Virus record (IMG/VR): IMGVR_UViG_3300046787_000390
Span: 62,001-126,000 of that record
Strand: one strand, 5' to 3'
Length of the DNA stretch: 64,000 bases
Origin: a virus
Shown: positions 43,485-51,909 of the stretch, piece by piece
How the letters are laid out: each line of letters opens with the position of its first letter
Position numbering within the stretch: the stretch's first letter is position 1
Notes under the pieces: model-generated
What the model was told of the DNA's origin: nothing
The model's database searches: none
What the model saw: the letters and a program-made list of their open reading frames with translations, nothing else
Made by a program: the position numbers and the translations under genes

Positions 43485-43808
43485 ATGATTGAAATTACTG
43501 ATTCTGCAATGACAAAAATCTCGGAAATATTAGCCGAGGAAAATAACCCTAAAGTTAAATTACGAACATTTGTACAAGGCGGTGGCTGTTCAGGATTCAG
43601 TTATGGTTTCACCCTTGACGAAGAACAAAACGAAGATGATTTCTTAATTGAAAAATCTGGAACAAACATACTGGTTGATTCAATGAGCATGCAATATCTG
43701 CAAGGCTCTACAATTGATTACAAAGATGAACTAATGGGTGCAAGTTTTGTAATCAACAATCCCAACGCTACTACCACTTGCGGTTGCGGCAGCAGCTTTA
43801 GTATATGA
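43485..43808 (+). CDS. A-type iron-sulfur carrier (IscA/ErpA family)
   Basis: The 107-residue protein has [11 protein letters not shown] (first Cys ligand) and TTCGCGSS (C-x-C pair), the three-cysteine signature of the IscA/ErpA/HesB family. The start at 43485 follows directly after the exported gene. It would carry or insert Fe-S clusters in host or phage enzymes, such as the radical SAM protein in this window. It is an auxiliary metabolic gene seen in some aquatic T4-type phages. Confidence 0.9.
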   Translation: MIEITDSAMTKISEILAEENNPKVKLRTFVQGGGCSGFSYGFTLDEEQNEDDFLIEKSGTNILVDSMSMQYLQGSTIDYKDELMGASFVINNPNATTTCGCGSSFSI

Positions 43809-44389
43809 AAATACAACACGCCGACGTTACAGCATTAGCTGATTACGCTAACCATCTCAAGGGACTAACTGAAACAGATAGATATACTCGATTCTGTTAT
43901 AATATCAAAGACGACAACATTGATAGTTTCATCTTGAGTATTCTTTACAACGCCGACGACCATCATTTGTTTACTGCTACCCGGAATGATAAAATTGTTG
44001 GGTTCGGACACCTTGCTCGTGAAGGCGAGGACTGGGAGTTAGCAGTAAGTGTTGATAGCGACTGTCAGGGCCAAGGTGTTGCTGATCGATTAATAGACTT
44101 TATGATTGACTGGGGCACTACCCGAGGTGTGCATAGTGTATTCATGCACTGTATTACACAAAACGCCAAGATACAACACCTGGCTCGCAAACATGGCTTG
44201 CGCATGGTAGAGCGTGATGGATCAGAAGTCACTAGCAAAGTTGATTTGCCTAACCCTACGCCAATGGATTACACTGCTGACTTTATGCGTGAGCAAAGAG
44301 ACTTACTGGAACAAATGACAGATATTCAACGCCGCTTGTTGGCAAACTTAAACCCATTGACTTACGTCAAAGAACACTCGTTAGATTAA
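43805..44389 (+). CDS. GNAT-family acetyltransferase
   Basis: The 194-residue protein has [21 protein letters not shown], the acetyl-CoA-binding motif A of GNAT proteins (QGxGxA), and the preceding strand DWELAV. The last 40 residues are an extra helical tail. It starts by ATGA overlap with the IscA-like gene. The acceptor is unknown; it could modify a host protein. Confidence 0.8.
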   Translation: MKIQHADVTALADYANHLKGLTETDRYTRFCYNIKDDNIDSFILSILYNADDHHLFTATRNDKIVGFGHLAREGEDWELAVSVDSDCQGQGVADRLIDFMIDWGTTRGVHSVFMHCITQNAKIQHLARKHGLRMVERDGSEVTSKVDLPNPTPMDYTADFMREQRDLLEQMTDIQRRLLANLNPLTYVKEHSLD

Positions 44390-45102
44390 TGCTTATTCAA
44401 AAATACAACTACGCTCCCCTTAATAGAGAAACAATTGAGGGCAAACGACATTACTGTTTACCCGATGGATCCAAAGTTCCATCTGTTACAACAATCCTAG
44501 ATAAAACAAAACCTGCTGAACAACGAGAAGCACTTGCTAACTGGAAAAAAGCAGTGGGAGAGCAAAAAGCACAACAAATTACCACTGAAGCAGCTAATCG
44601 TGGAACTCGCATGCATGCATATCTAGAACATTATGTGTTGCAAGCAGACATGAAAGATTTGCCCAACAACCCGTTTGCACACCCGAGCTGGTTTATGGCT
44701 GCTGAAGTTATTATGCAAGGCTTGCAACCCAATGTTACTGAGTTTTGGGGCACAGAAGTTCCTGTATATTACTCAGGTCTATATGCAGGAACTACTGACT
44801 GTTTGGGCTTGTGGAAGGGTAAACCTGCTATTATGGACTTTAAGCAAAGCAACAAGGTTAAAAAGCGTGAGTACATTTCAGACTACTTTATTCAGCTCGC
44901 AGCCTATGCAGCAGCACACAATGAAACACACGGTACAGACATCAATACCGGTGTTATTTTAATGGCTGTACAGCCTAAAGCTCAAGCAGACGGAACCTAC
45001 GATAAACCCCAGTATTTAGAGTTTGTTATTGATGGTGACGAGTTTAATCACTGGACAAACGAGTGGATGAAACGAGTTGAGCTCTACTACTTAACACGCT
45101 AA
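44389..45102 (+). CDS. RecB-like PD-(D/E)XK exonuclease
   Basis: The 237-residue protein has GTTDCLGLWKGKPAIMDFKQSNK with the catalytic D...DxK pattern (about 129-151), and IQLAAYAAAHNE as the QxxxY motif of RecB-type nucleases. This family occurs in T4-type phages and probably processes DNA ends in recombination or packaging. TAATG overlap at the start. Confidence 0.85.
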   Translation: MLIQKYNYAPLNRETIEGKRHYCLPDGSKVPSVTTILDKTKPAEQREALANWKKAVGEQKAQQITTEAANRGTRMHAYLEHYVLQADMKDLPNNPFAHPSWFMAAEVIMQGLQPNVTEFWGTEVPVYYSGLYAGTTDCLGLWKGKPAIMDFKQSNKVKKREYISDYFIQLAAYAAAHNETHGTDINTGVILMAVQPKAQADGTYDKPQYLEFVIDGDEFNHWTNEWMKRVELYYLTR

Positions 45103-45105
45103 ATA
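45099..45105 (+). promoter_or_regulatory. Late-type promoter CTAAATA
   Basis: CTAAATA overlaps the exonuclease stop codon, 24 bases before the GTG at 45130. The leader has CAAGGATT as RBS. Confidence 0.55.
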
Positions 45106-45129
45106 TGTGATAGACCAAGGATTATCACA

Positions 45130-46719
45130 GTGGCAATTGTTCAAATATCAAGAATTACAAACCGAAAAGGTTTACAAGTAGAATTACCTCAACTTGCAGG
45201 TGCTGAATTAGGCTGGAGTATCGACGAACGTAGATTGTTCATCGGCAACGGCACGATTGCAGAAGGTGCTCCAGTAGTTGGAAATACAGAAATATTAACT
45301 GAGTTTTCTGATATTTTAGCATTCCAAACTACCTACACTTACAAAGGAGACGCCGCAGGGTATACTGTGCAAACTGGCGCAAGTGCAGGCGCACCGGTGA
45401 GCCAAAGTCTACAAAGTTGGCTGGACCAATGGGCTAGTGTAAAAGACTTTGGTGCAGTAGGCGACGGAGTTACTGACGACACTGATGCGATCAATCGTGC
45501 ATTGTATCAATTATATTGCCGTGAAGTTAACCCGCAAGTTCGTAGAAGTTTATTTTTCCCAGCCGGTGTTTACTTAATTAACGAGACTATCGTAATTCCA
45601 TCATTTGCTACTATATACGGCGAAGGCAAAGACAATTCAGTTATCAAGATGGCTGCTGGCGACGACAGCGCTCTTCGTGCTTATGTAGCAAGAACAGGCG
45701 ACAGTTTACAACAAACTGGAAATAACATTGGCAGCAACGGAGCAATCACTCCTAGATATATTACAGTAAAAGATATTGGCTTTGAAACAGCTGACAATTA
45801 TGGCGATGTACTATTAGTTCAAGATGCCGAGAATTGCTCTTTTGATAGAGTAAATTTTATGGGCTCCCTGACAACAGCCGATCTAACCACTGATGCAGAC
45901 AACATGTCGGGTGTGAGATTTGCAAGTTCTGCATCCTTGGTATGCCGTGCAATTACATTTGATAATTGTACATTCACTGGCACAACATACGGCGTTAACA
46001 CAGACCAACAAGTTGAAGGCATTACTGTATGCAACAGCAAATTTGACACACTCTATCAAGGTGTTGTACTAGGCGAAGGCACTCCTGTGTTAGGAGGCCC
46101 AACTGGATTTAGAGTTGTTAACAACTTCTTTGACAATATCTACGCTGAGGGCATAGTCTTTGGAGATGTTGCACTTAACGCAACCGCTAACAATATTTTT
46201 TATGGAGTTGGCAATCATTTCAACGGCACAACAAGTCCTGCTACAGCAGTAATATTATTTAGAACATCTAACAATATCAGTGTTGGCGACATGTTTGAAC
46301 GAGCACCTGCTTACTCAACTACATATCTGCGTATTGATATATCAAATCAAGCTAGCATTGGTTTTGTTGGCGGCGAGATTCTTAAAATAGGTCCAGTGGA
46401 ACTTAATGCAAGAGCAGCAACTACCCTAACTAATAACACTACCGCTGAGCCGATTTATGTATTTGATGAACTGACAATCCGATCGGTAACTATGAACTAC
46501 AGTATCACTCGTGATACTAGTGTCCGCACTGGAACATTTACAGTTGCGCCAGCAGGCGGCGGTACCTTGACTTATAGTGATGATTATACCGAAAACAGCC
46601 CTACTGGTGTTACATTTACAGCGTCTCAGGTAGGCGATGAGATAACTATTGAATATACTACAACTAATACTGGTGTAGATGGATCTATTGCTTTTACAAT
46701 CACTGACTTCCGCGTTTAA
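45130..46719 (+). CDS. Tail fibre or tailspike with beta-helix
   Basis: The 529-residue protein begins with a phage adaptor-like N-terminal domain (AIVQISRITNRKGLQVELPQ and LGWSIDERRLFIGNG). It then has SVKDFGAVGDGVTDDTDAIN, the classic pectate-lyase/GH28 beta-helix entry. Repeated strand segments (FDNCTFTGTTYGV, FRVVNNFFDNIYAEG) continue to about residue 440. It starts with GTG. It binds and may cut host-surface polysaccharide. Confidence 0.85.
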   Translation: MAIVQISRITNRKGLQVELPQLAGAELGWSIDERRLFIGNGTIAEGAPVVGNTEILTEFSDILAFQTTYTYKGDAAGYTVQTGASAGAPVSQSLQSWLDQWASVKDFGAVGDGVTDDTDAINRALYQLYCREVNPQVRRSLFFPAGVYLINETIVIPSFATIYGEGKDNSVIKMAAGDDSALRAYVARTGDSLQQTGNNIGSNGAITPRYITVKDIGFETADNYGDVLLVQDAENCSFDRVNFMGSLTTADLTTDADNMSGVRFASSASLVCRAITFDNCTFTGTTYGVNTDQQVEGITVCNSKFDTLYQGVVLGEGTPVLGGPTGFRVVNNFFDNIYAEGIVFGDVALNATANNIFYGVGNHFNGTTSPATAVILFRTSNNISVGDMFERAPAYSTTYLRIDISNQASIGFVGGEILKIGPVELNARAATTLTNNTTAEPIYVFDELTIRSVTMNYSITRDTSVRTGTFTVAPAGGGTLTYSDDYTENSPTGVTFTASQVGDEITIEYTTTNTGVDGSIAFTITDFRV

Positions 46720-47144
46720 TGTGGCCAAAAACCTTTCAGCTCAGGCTCGATGCCTGGGCTAGTCTACGACAACAAATCCAAAAAGAAAGTGCTGAACAAG
46801 CACTGACTACTATTAACCAATGGTGGTTTCAAACTCCCTGGCGTGCATACCATTTGCATTGGGACGACCAAGAAACTTGGCCTGATCCCTGGGAACTTTT
46901 GAGCGACAATCTCTACTGCGATGTTGCAAGAGGGCTAGGAATCATGTATACTATTAGTTTGCTAGACCATGCAGATTTAACGGATGCAGAGCTGGTTTTA
47001 ACGGATGAGGGTCACAATTTAGTCCTAGTCGACAAAAGAAAATATATACTGAATTGGGATGCAGAGAACATCGTAAATACCAACCATAACACAAGAATTA
47101 AAAAGATCCTGACCCAAAGTCAGGTACAGCAAAAATACAATTAA
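46719..47144 (+). CDS. Conserved-type protein upstream of nrdA
   Basis: A 141-residue Trp-rich protein (RLDAWASLRQQIQ... WWFQTPWRAYHLHWDDQ). It starts by TAATG overlap and precedes nrdA by 11 bases. No family recognised. Confidence 0.65.
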   Translation: MWPKTFQLRLDAWASLRQQIQKESAEQALTTINQWWFQTPWRAYHLHWDDQETWPDPWELLSDNLYCDVARGLGIMYTISLLDHADLTDAELVLTDEGHNLVLVDKRKYILNWDAENIVNTNHNTRIKKILTQSQVQQKYN

Positions 47145-47155
47145 TAGAGTAGAGA

Positions 47156-49474
47156 ATGACACAAATTACAGTAGTAAAACGAAGTGGACGTAAAGAGCCA
47201 CTACACATTGAAAAATGGCAATCCCAAGTTGCTAAAATTTGTCAAGGTATAGCTGATGTAAGTCAGTCAATGATTGAGATCAAAGCGCAGTTGCACTTTT
47301 ACGATGGAATTACAACACACGAAATTGACGGTATCACACTTCGTGCTATTGTTGACTTGATTGATGTTGAATCAAACCCAGATGTAGGCCACACTAACTA
47401 CCAATACGTAGCAGGCAAGCAACGTTTGAGCATGTTACGCAAAGACGTATATGGTAGCTACGAAGTTCCGAACTTGTACGAGATCGTAAAGACAAACGTA
47501 GCAACTGGTTTGTACACTAGTGAACTGCTAGAGTGGTATACTGAAGAAGACTGGAACCGAATGAATGACATGTTGGATCATTCTAAAGATGAACAATATT
47601 CTTATGCAGCCATTGAGCAGTTGATTGAAAAATATCTAGTTAAGAATCGTAGTACAAAGCAAACATATGAAACTCCACAGATCAGATACATGGTCGCTGC
47701 GGCGACGGTATTCCACAAAGAAGAACCAAACAGTGCCCGCATGCGTTACATTAAGGAATACTACAATGCCGCCTCGGACGGCCTTTTCACTCTCGCTACT
47801 CCTGTGCTTGCTGGTTTGGGGACTCCTACTAAACAGTTCAGTAGCTGTGTTCTTATCCGTTCTGATGATGATCTTGATAGTATTTTCGCATCTGGGGAAA
47901 TGATGGCCAAGTATGCTAGCAAGAGAGCTGGCATTGGTTTGGAAATTGGTCGTCTACGCTCATTGGGTTCACCGATTCGCGGCGGTGAGATTCAACACAC
48001 AGGTATGATTCCCTTCTTGAAGAAGTGGTTTGGAGATTTACGTTCATGTTCACAAGGCGGTATCCGTAATGCAAGTGCCACTGTTTTTTATCCCATCTGG
48101 CATCATCAATTCGATGATCTTATTGTGCTCAAGAACAATCAAGGAACCGAAGAAACCCGTGTCCGACACATGGACTATGGGGTGGTGCTTTCTGCTTTTT
48201 TCTGGCGTAGATTTAAACACAAACAAGATATCACGTTCTTTGACCCTAACGAAGTACCGGATCTTTACGAAGCATTCTATCGGGACACTAAGTTATTTGA
48301 AGAACTTTATGTCAAATATGAAGCTAGATCTGACCTCCGGAAAAAGACTATGTCTGCAGAAGAAGTATTCAAATCTGGTATTCTTAAGGAAAGAACAGAC
48401 ACTGGTCGCATATATCTAGTGTTCATTGACAACGTGATGAACCAAGGTCCATTTGACCCTGAGTATCACGCCATTTACCAGAGTAACCTTTGTTGTGAAA
48501 TTCTCCTTCCTACAAAACCTTTCAAACGCTTGGATGACGCCGAGGGTCGCATTGCTTTATGCACACTGGGCTCAATCAACTGGGGTGCTTTCCGCCATCC
48601 TGAGGACATGCGCCGTGCTTGCCGTATTTTGCAACGCTCGCTCTGTAACATCCTTGACTATCAGGACTTCCTCTCAATCCAAAGTCAGTTGTCCAATGAT
48701 GAGATTCAGCCACTTGGTATCGGTATTACAAACCTTGCTTACTGGCACGCCAAACGTAGCTTTAGCTATGGAGACTCAGACGCCTTGGCCGAGGTTAAGT
48801 CCTGGATGGAACACCAGGCTTACTATCTTACTGAAGCAACCGTGGAGCTTGCTAAAGAACGCGGCCGTTGTAAGGATAGCGACAAGACGTGGTATGGAAG
48901 AGGCGTGTTCCCATGGGAACGCCGTGCTGTGGGTGTCAATGAGCTTACAAATTTTGATCCTGAATTAAACTGGGAAGGCTTACGTGCTGAGATGAGAGCA
49001 TGGGGTGTGCGTAATGCAACACTAATGGCAGTGGCCCCGGTTGAGTCTAGCTCAGTTGTTATCAACTCAACAAACGGTATTGAAATGCCAATGAGCTTGA
49101 TCACTGTTAAAGAATCTAAAGCAGGTTCGCTAACACAAGTTGTGCCAGAGTATCACAAGTTGAAGAACAAATATCAACTGATGTGGGCACAAAAGGACTG
49201 TGACGGTTACTTAAAAACTGCGTCTGTTATTGCAGCGTATGTTGATCAGTCAATCTCAACAAACACATTCTATAATCCTGCACATTTTGAAGGACGCAAA
49301 GTTCCGACTACATTGATTGCCAAGAACTTGATGCAGGCACATCATTGGGGATTAAAAACATTCTACTATAGTTTGATCAACAAACAAGGTAGCAAACAAA
49401 AAGACGACGCATTGGTGGATTTACCACACAACATTGAATTAGTCGAGGACGACTGCGAGGCATGTAAATTATGA
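47156..49474 (+). CDS. nrdA: Class I ribonucleotide reductase alpha subunit
   Basis: The 772-residue protein has a short ATP-cone N terminus (TVVKRSGRKEPLHIEKW), FSSCVLI with the first redox Cys, ALCTLGSINWG with the active-site Cys, ESSSVVINSTNGIE, and a C-terminal Cys pair (DCEACKL) for reduction by glutaredoxin. The length matches E. coli NrdA (761). It makes dNTP precursors for phage DNA and is coupled by ATGA to nrdB. Confidence 0.96.
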   Translation: MTQITVVKRSGRKEPLHIEKWQSQVAKICQGIADVSQSMIEIKAQLHFYDGITTHEIDGITLRAIVDLIDVESNPDVGHTNYQYVAGKQRLSMLRKDVYGSYEVPNLYEIVKTNVATGLYTSELLEWYTEEDWNRMNDMLDHSKDEQYSYAAIEQLIEKYLVKNRSTKQTYETPQIRYMVAAATVFHKEEPNSARMRYIKEYYNAASDGLFTLATPVLAGLGTPTKQFSSCVLIRSDDDLDSIFASGEMMAKYASKRAGIGLEIGRLRSLGSPIRGGEIQHTGMIPFLKKWFGDLRSCSQGGIRNASATVFYPIWHHQFDDLIVLKNNQGTEETRVRHMDYGVVLSAFFWRRFKHKQDITFFDPNEVPDLYEAFYRDTKLFEELYVKYEARSDLRKKTMSAEEVFKSGILKERTDTGRIYLVFIDNVMNQGPFDPEYHAIYQSNLCCEILLPTKPFKRLDDAEGRIALCTLGSINWGAFRHPEDMRRACRILQRSLCNILDYQDFLSIQSQLSNDEIQPLGIGITNLAYWHAKRSFSYGDSDALAEVKSWMEHQAYYLTEATVELAKERGRCKDSDKTWYGRGVFPWERRAVGVNELTNFDPELNWEGLRAEMRAWGVRNATLMAVAPVESSSVVINSTNGIEMPMSLITVKESKAGSLTQVVPEYHKLKNKYQLMWAQKDCDGYLKTASVIAAYVDQSISTNTFYNPAHFEGRKVPTTLIAKNLMQAHHWGLKTFYYSLINKQGSKQKDDALVDLPHNIELVEDDCEACKL

Positions 49475-50571
49475 GCAAACAACAATACAATCTAAACACC
49501 AAGACAGACTACTTGAATCGCAAGATGTTTCTGGATCCAGCAGGGCCAGTTACCATTCAACGTTTCGAGGAAGTCAAGTACAACAAGCTGGCCAAGTTCG
49601 AACAAGAGGCTCGTGGCTTCTTTTGGGTCCCTGAAGAAGTGAGTCTAACAAAGGACTCGCAAGACTTTAAAGATGCAAGTGACACAGTAAGACATATTTT
49701 TACCAGTAACTTGTTGCGCCAAACAGCATTGGATAGTTTGCAAGGCCGTGCGCCGACCCAAGTGTTTACACCTGTGTGTTCTATTCCTGAACTAGAAGCA
49801 TTGATGTATAACTGGGGATTCTTTGAAACTAACATTCATAGTCGCAGTTACAGCCATATCATTCGTAACATCTACAACGTGCCAAAGGATGTGTTTAACA
49901 CAATCCACGACACACAAGAGATTGTTGATATGGCAAGCTCGGTTGGTAACTATTACGATGCATTGCATATTATCAATTCCCGAAAGGAAGTTGGCGAAGC
50001 TGTAAACGAAACAGAACATATCAAAGCAATTTACATGGCACTGCATGCAAGTTATGCATTGGAAGCATTCCGTTTCATGGTATCGTTTGCTACTTCATTA
50101 GCTATGGTAGAGAATCGTATCTTTATCGGCAACGGTAACATCATTGGATTGATTCTGCAAGATGAAATTCTACACAAGGACTGGACTGCTTGGTTGATCA
50201 ATCAGGTTGTTAAAGAGGATGCAAGATTTGCTGCTATTAAATCAGAATGCGAAGCTGAAGTATATCAGTTATACATGGATGTTATCAGAGAAGAAAAAGC
50301 ATGGGCAGACTATCTGTTCAAACACGGACCAGTGATTGGGTTGAATGCAAATATTCTAAAAGACTTTGTAGACTACACAGCAGTCGGTGCATTGAAAGAA
50401 ATTGGTATCAAGTATCAGACACCGTCTCCAAAGTCAACTCCGATTCCATGGTTCAACAAACACGTGAACACAAGCAAGAAACAAACTGCACTCCAAGAAA
50501 ACGAATCGACTAACTATGTTATTGGCGTAATGAGCGACCAACTTGACTACGAGGAACTACCGGATCTATGA
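49471..50571 (+). CDS. nrdB: Class I ribonucleotide reductase beta subunit
   Basis: The 366-residue protein keeps the iron ligands and radical Tyr: ALDSLQGR (Asp), FFETNIHSRSY (Glu, His and Tyr), LEAFRFMVSF (Glu) and LQDEILHKD (Glu and His). One residue is inserted between the Glu and His of the second motif (ExxxH instead of ExxH in E. coli and T4). The C-terminal tail LDYEELPDL fits NrdA docking. Confidence 0.95.
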   Translation: MSKQQYNLNTKTDYLNRKMFLDPAGPVTIQRFEEVKYNKLAKFEQEARGFFWVPEEVSLTKDSQDFKDASDTVRHIFTSNLLRQTALDSLQGRAPTQVFTPVCSIPELEALMYNWGFFETNIHSRSYSHIIRNIYNVPKDVFNTIHDTQEIVDMASSVGNYYDALHIINSRKEVGEAVNETEHIKAIYMALHASYALEAFRFMVSFATSLAMVENRIFIGNGNIIGLILQDEILHKDWTAWLINQVVKEDARFAAIKSECEAEVYQLYMDVIREEKAWADYLFKHGPVIGLNANILKDFVDYTAVGALKEIGIKYQTPSPKSTPIPWFNKHVNTSKKQTALQENESTNYVIGVMSDQLDYEELPDL

Positions 50572-51002
50572 GACACTTAATTAACAAAGTAACTGAATCA
50601 ATCACTGATGACTGGTTTAATACTGGCGCATTTAAGTGTGCTAAAGATTCGACTGCACGTGAGAAGTTTGAAATTGCGACCACGCCTGGCACGTTAGAAA
50701 CACTAGAAGGTCCTGTAAAGTACGAAGCAGGCTTTTACATTCTTACAGGACCAAAGGGCGAACAATATCCTATGTCACCTGAGACTTTCCGCAAGTTAAA
50801 AAAGGACAACGGGGATGGCACAGCAACTCCTGTTGCTATTCCTAAAATAGCAAAGATAGCAGACCACTCAGGCACTGTAAACACAAGTTGGGGCGAGCCT
50901 TTACATTACACTCCGGGCGAAGATATTATTGTGCGCCATGGTCCAAACGACTACGGCGTTGTAAAGAAAGACATCTTTGCACAAACATACAAAAGATTAT
51001 AA
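50568..51002 (+). CDS. Conserved-type protein after nrdB
   Basis: The 144-residue protein has a C-terminal block HYTPGEDIIVRHGPNDYGVV common in phages, in which a PGDYIV-like segment follows a beta region (YPMSPETFRKLKK). It starts by ATGA overlap with nrdB and lies before glutaredoxin. Role unknown. Confidence 0.65.
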   Translation: MRHLINKVTESITDDWFNTGAFKCAKDSTAREKFEIATTPGTLETLEGPVKYEAGFYILTGPKGEQYPMSPETFRKLKKDNGDGTATPVAIPKIAKIADHSGTVNTSWGEPLHYTPGEDIIVRHGPNDYGVVKKDIFAQTYKRL

Positions 51003-51013
51003 GGAAAAACAAA

Positions 51014-51268
51014 ATGATTAAAGTATATTCAAAACCCAACTGCCCTTATTGCGATATGGCAAAGCAGTTACTTGAAAGCAAAGGCGTTGCATTTGAAGCA
51101 GTTGACATTTCAGTAGATGCCGACGCACGACAAATGCTTATGGATGCAGGATTCCGTTCTGTGCCACAGATTTATAATGGAACACATCATATCCCTGGTG
51201 GCTATCAAGGCTTAGCAGGAATGACAGCGGAAGAGTTCGCTGATAAAGTAGCAAACACAAAGGGATAA
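51014..51268 (+). CDS. Glutaredoxin
   Basis: The 84-residue protein has the CPYC active site (KPNCPYCDMAK) at residues 10-13, the cis-Pro SVPQIY and the GGYQGL motif. The ATG at 51014 is preceded by AAGGAAA. It reduces the NrdA C-terminal Cys pair, matching its place in the nrd operon. Confidence 0.95.
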   Translation: MIKVYSKPNCPYCDMAKQLLESKGVAFEAVDISVDADARQMLMDAGFRSVPQIYNGTHHIPGGYQGLAGMTAEEFADKVANTKG

Positions 51269-51269
51269 C

Positions 51270-51569
51270 ATGTTAGAAGTAGGAAAAGTTTACACATTCA
51301 AATTCAACTCAGGCGAAGAAGTTGTTGCAAAATATTCAGCTGAAGTAGTGGGCGACTTTATTGCAGTTACTAGTCCTGTAAGTATTGCACCAGGACCACA
51401 AGGTATGGGTCTAGTGCCCAGTATGTTTACTGCTGATCCCGAGCAATCTGTGACAATAAATACTAACAGTATTGCAATGTATGCCGAGACTGATGAATCA
51501 GTTAAAGCCAAATACATTGAGGCAACAACTGGTATCACAATACCGGACAAAAAAATTATAATGGGATAA
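51270..51569 (+). CDS. Sm-like phage protein
   Basis: The 99-residue protein (GKVYTFKFNSGEEVVAKYSAE... ITVTSPVSI-like strands) has the Sm1/Sm2-style beta layout of phage LSm-like proteins (inference from strand pattern: KFNSGEEVVAKY, DFIAVTSPVSI, INTNSIAMY). It lies directly after glutaredoxin. Its role in phages is not established. Confidence 0.5.
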   Translation: MLEVGKVYTFKFNSGEEVVAKYSAEVVGDFIAVTSPVSIAPGPQGMGLVPSMFTADPEQSVTINTNSIAMYAETDESVKAKYIEATTGITIPDKKIIMG

Positions 51570-51576
51570 GAACTTA

Positions 51577-51909
51577 ATGGATTATGTAGGAACGGCGTCG
51601 AAGTTTCTTGGTAGTGGCGGTGGTGTTCAGCGAGTAGGTGACATCAGTTCAGGTGGCGGCATTATTGTTGGTCCAGGCCACGACGATATACTTGTTAACG
51701 GTCGCCCGGCTTCTAAACCACTTGACCTTGTTACTCCTCATTGGGGGTGCAGTCCTCAGAAATGGTGGCACTGTATTACATTCACTACTGGGTATCCTGG
51801 TGCAAAAGGTGTAAAAGCTAATGGACAACCGTTAGTTATGGATGGCGATAAAGATACTTGTTTTGAACATAGTAGAATATACGGAAGTAACAATGTTAAG
51901 GCGAGATAA
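51577..51909 (+). CDS. PAAR-like spike tip protein
   Basis: The 110-residue protein has GGGIIVGPGHDDILVNGRPASKPLD followed in pieces by TPHWGCSPQ, HCITFTTGYPG and CFEHSR. The repeated Gly/His/Cys spacing is typical of the PAAR cone that binds a metal and caps the baseplate spike. Its TAATG overlap with the next gene suggests the two act together in the baseplate. Confidence 0.75.
   Translation: MDYVGTASKFLGSGGGVQRVGDISSGGGIIVGPGHDDILVNGRPASKPLDLVTPHWGCSPQKWWHCITFTTGYPGAKGVKANGQPLVMDGDKDTCFEHSRIYGSNNVKAR

Noticed and set aside
49471-50571. Apparent loss of the NrdB radical tyrosine (NLLRQT where E. coli has NLKYQT)
   Set aside because: Counting from the E. coli start shows that the radical Tyr is the one in HSRSY, which is conserved here. 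The NLKYQT Tyr is not the radical site.
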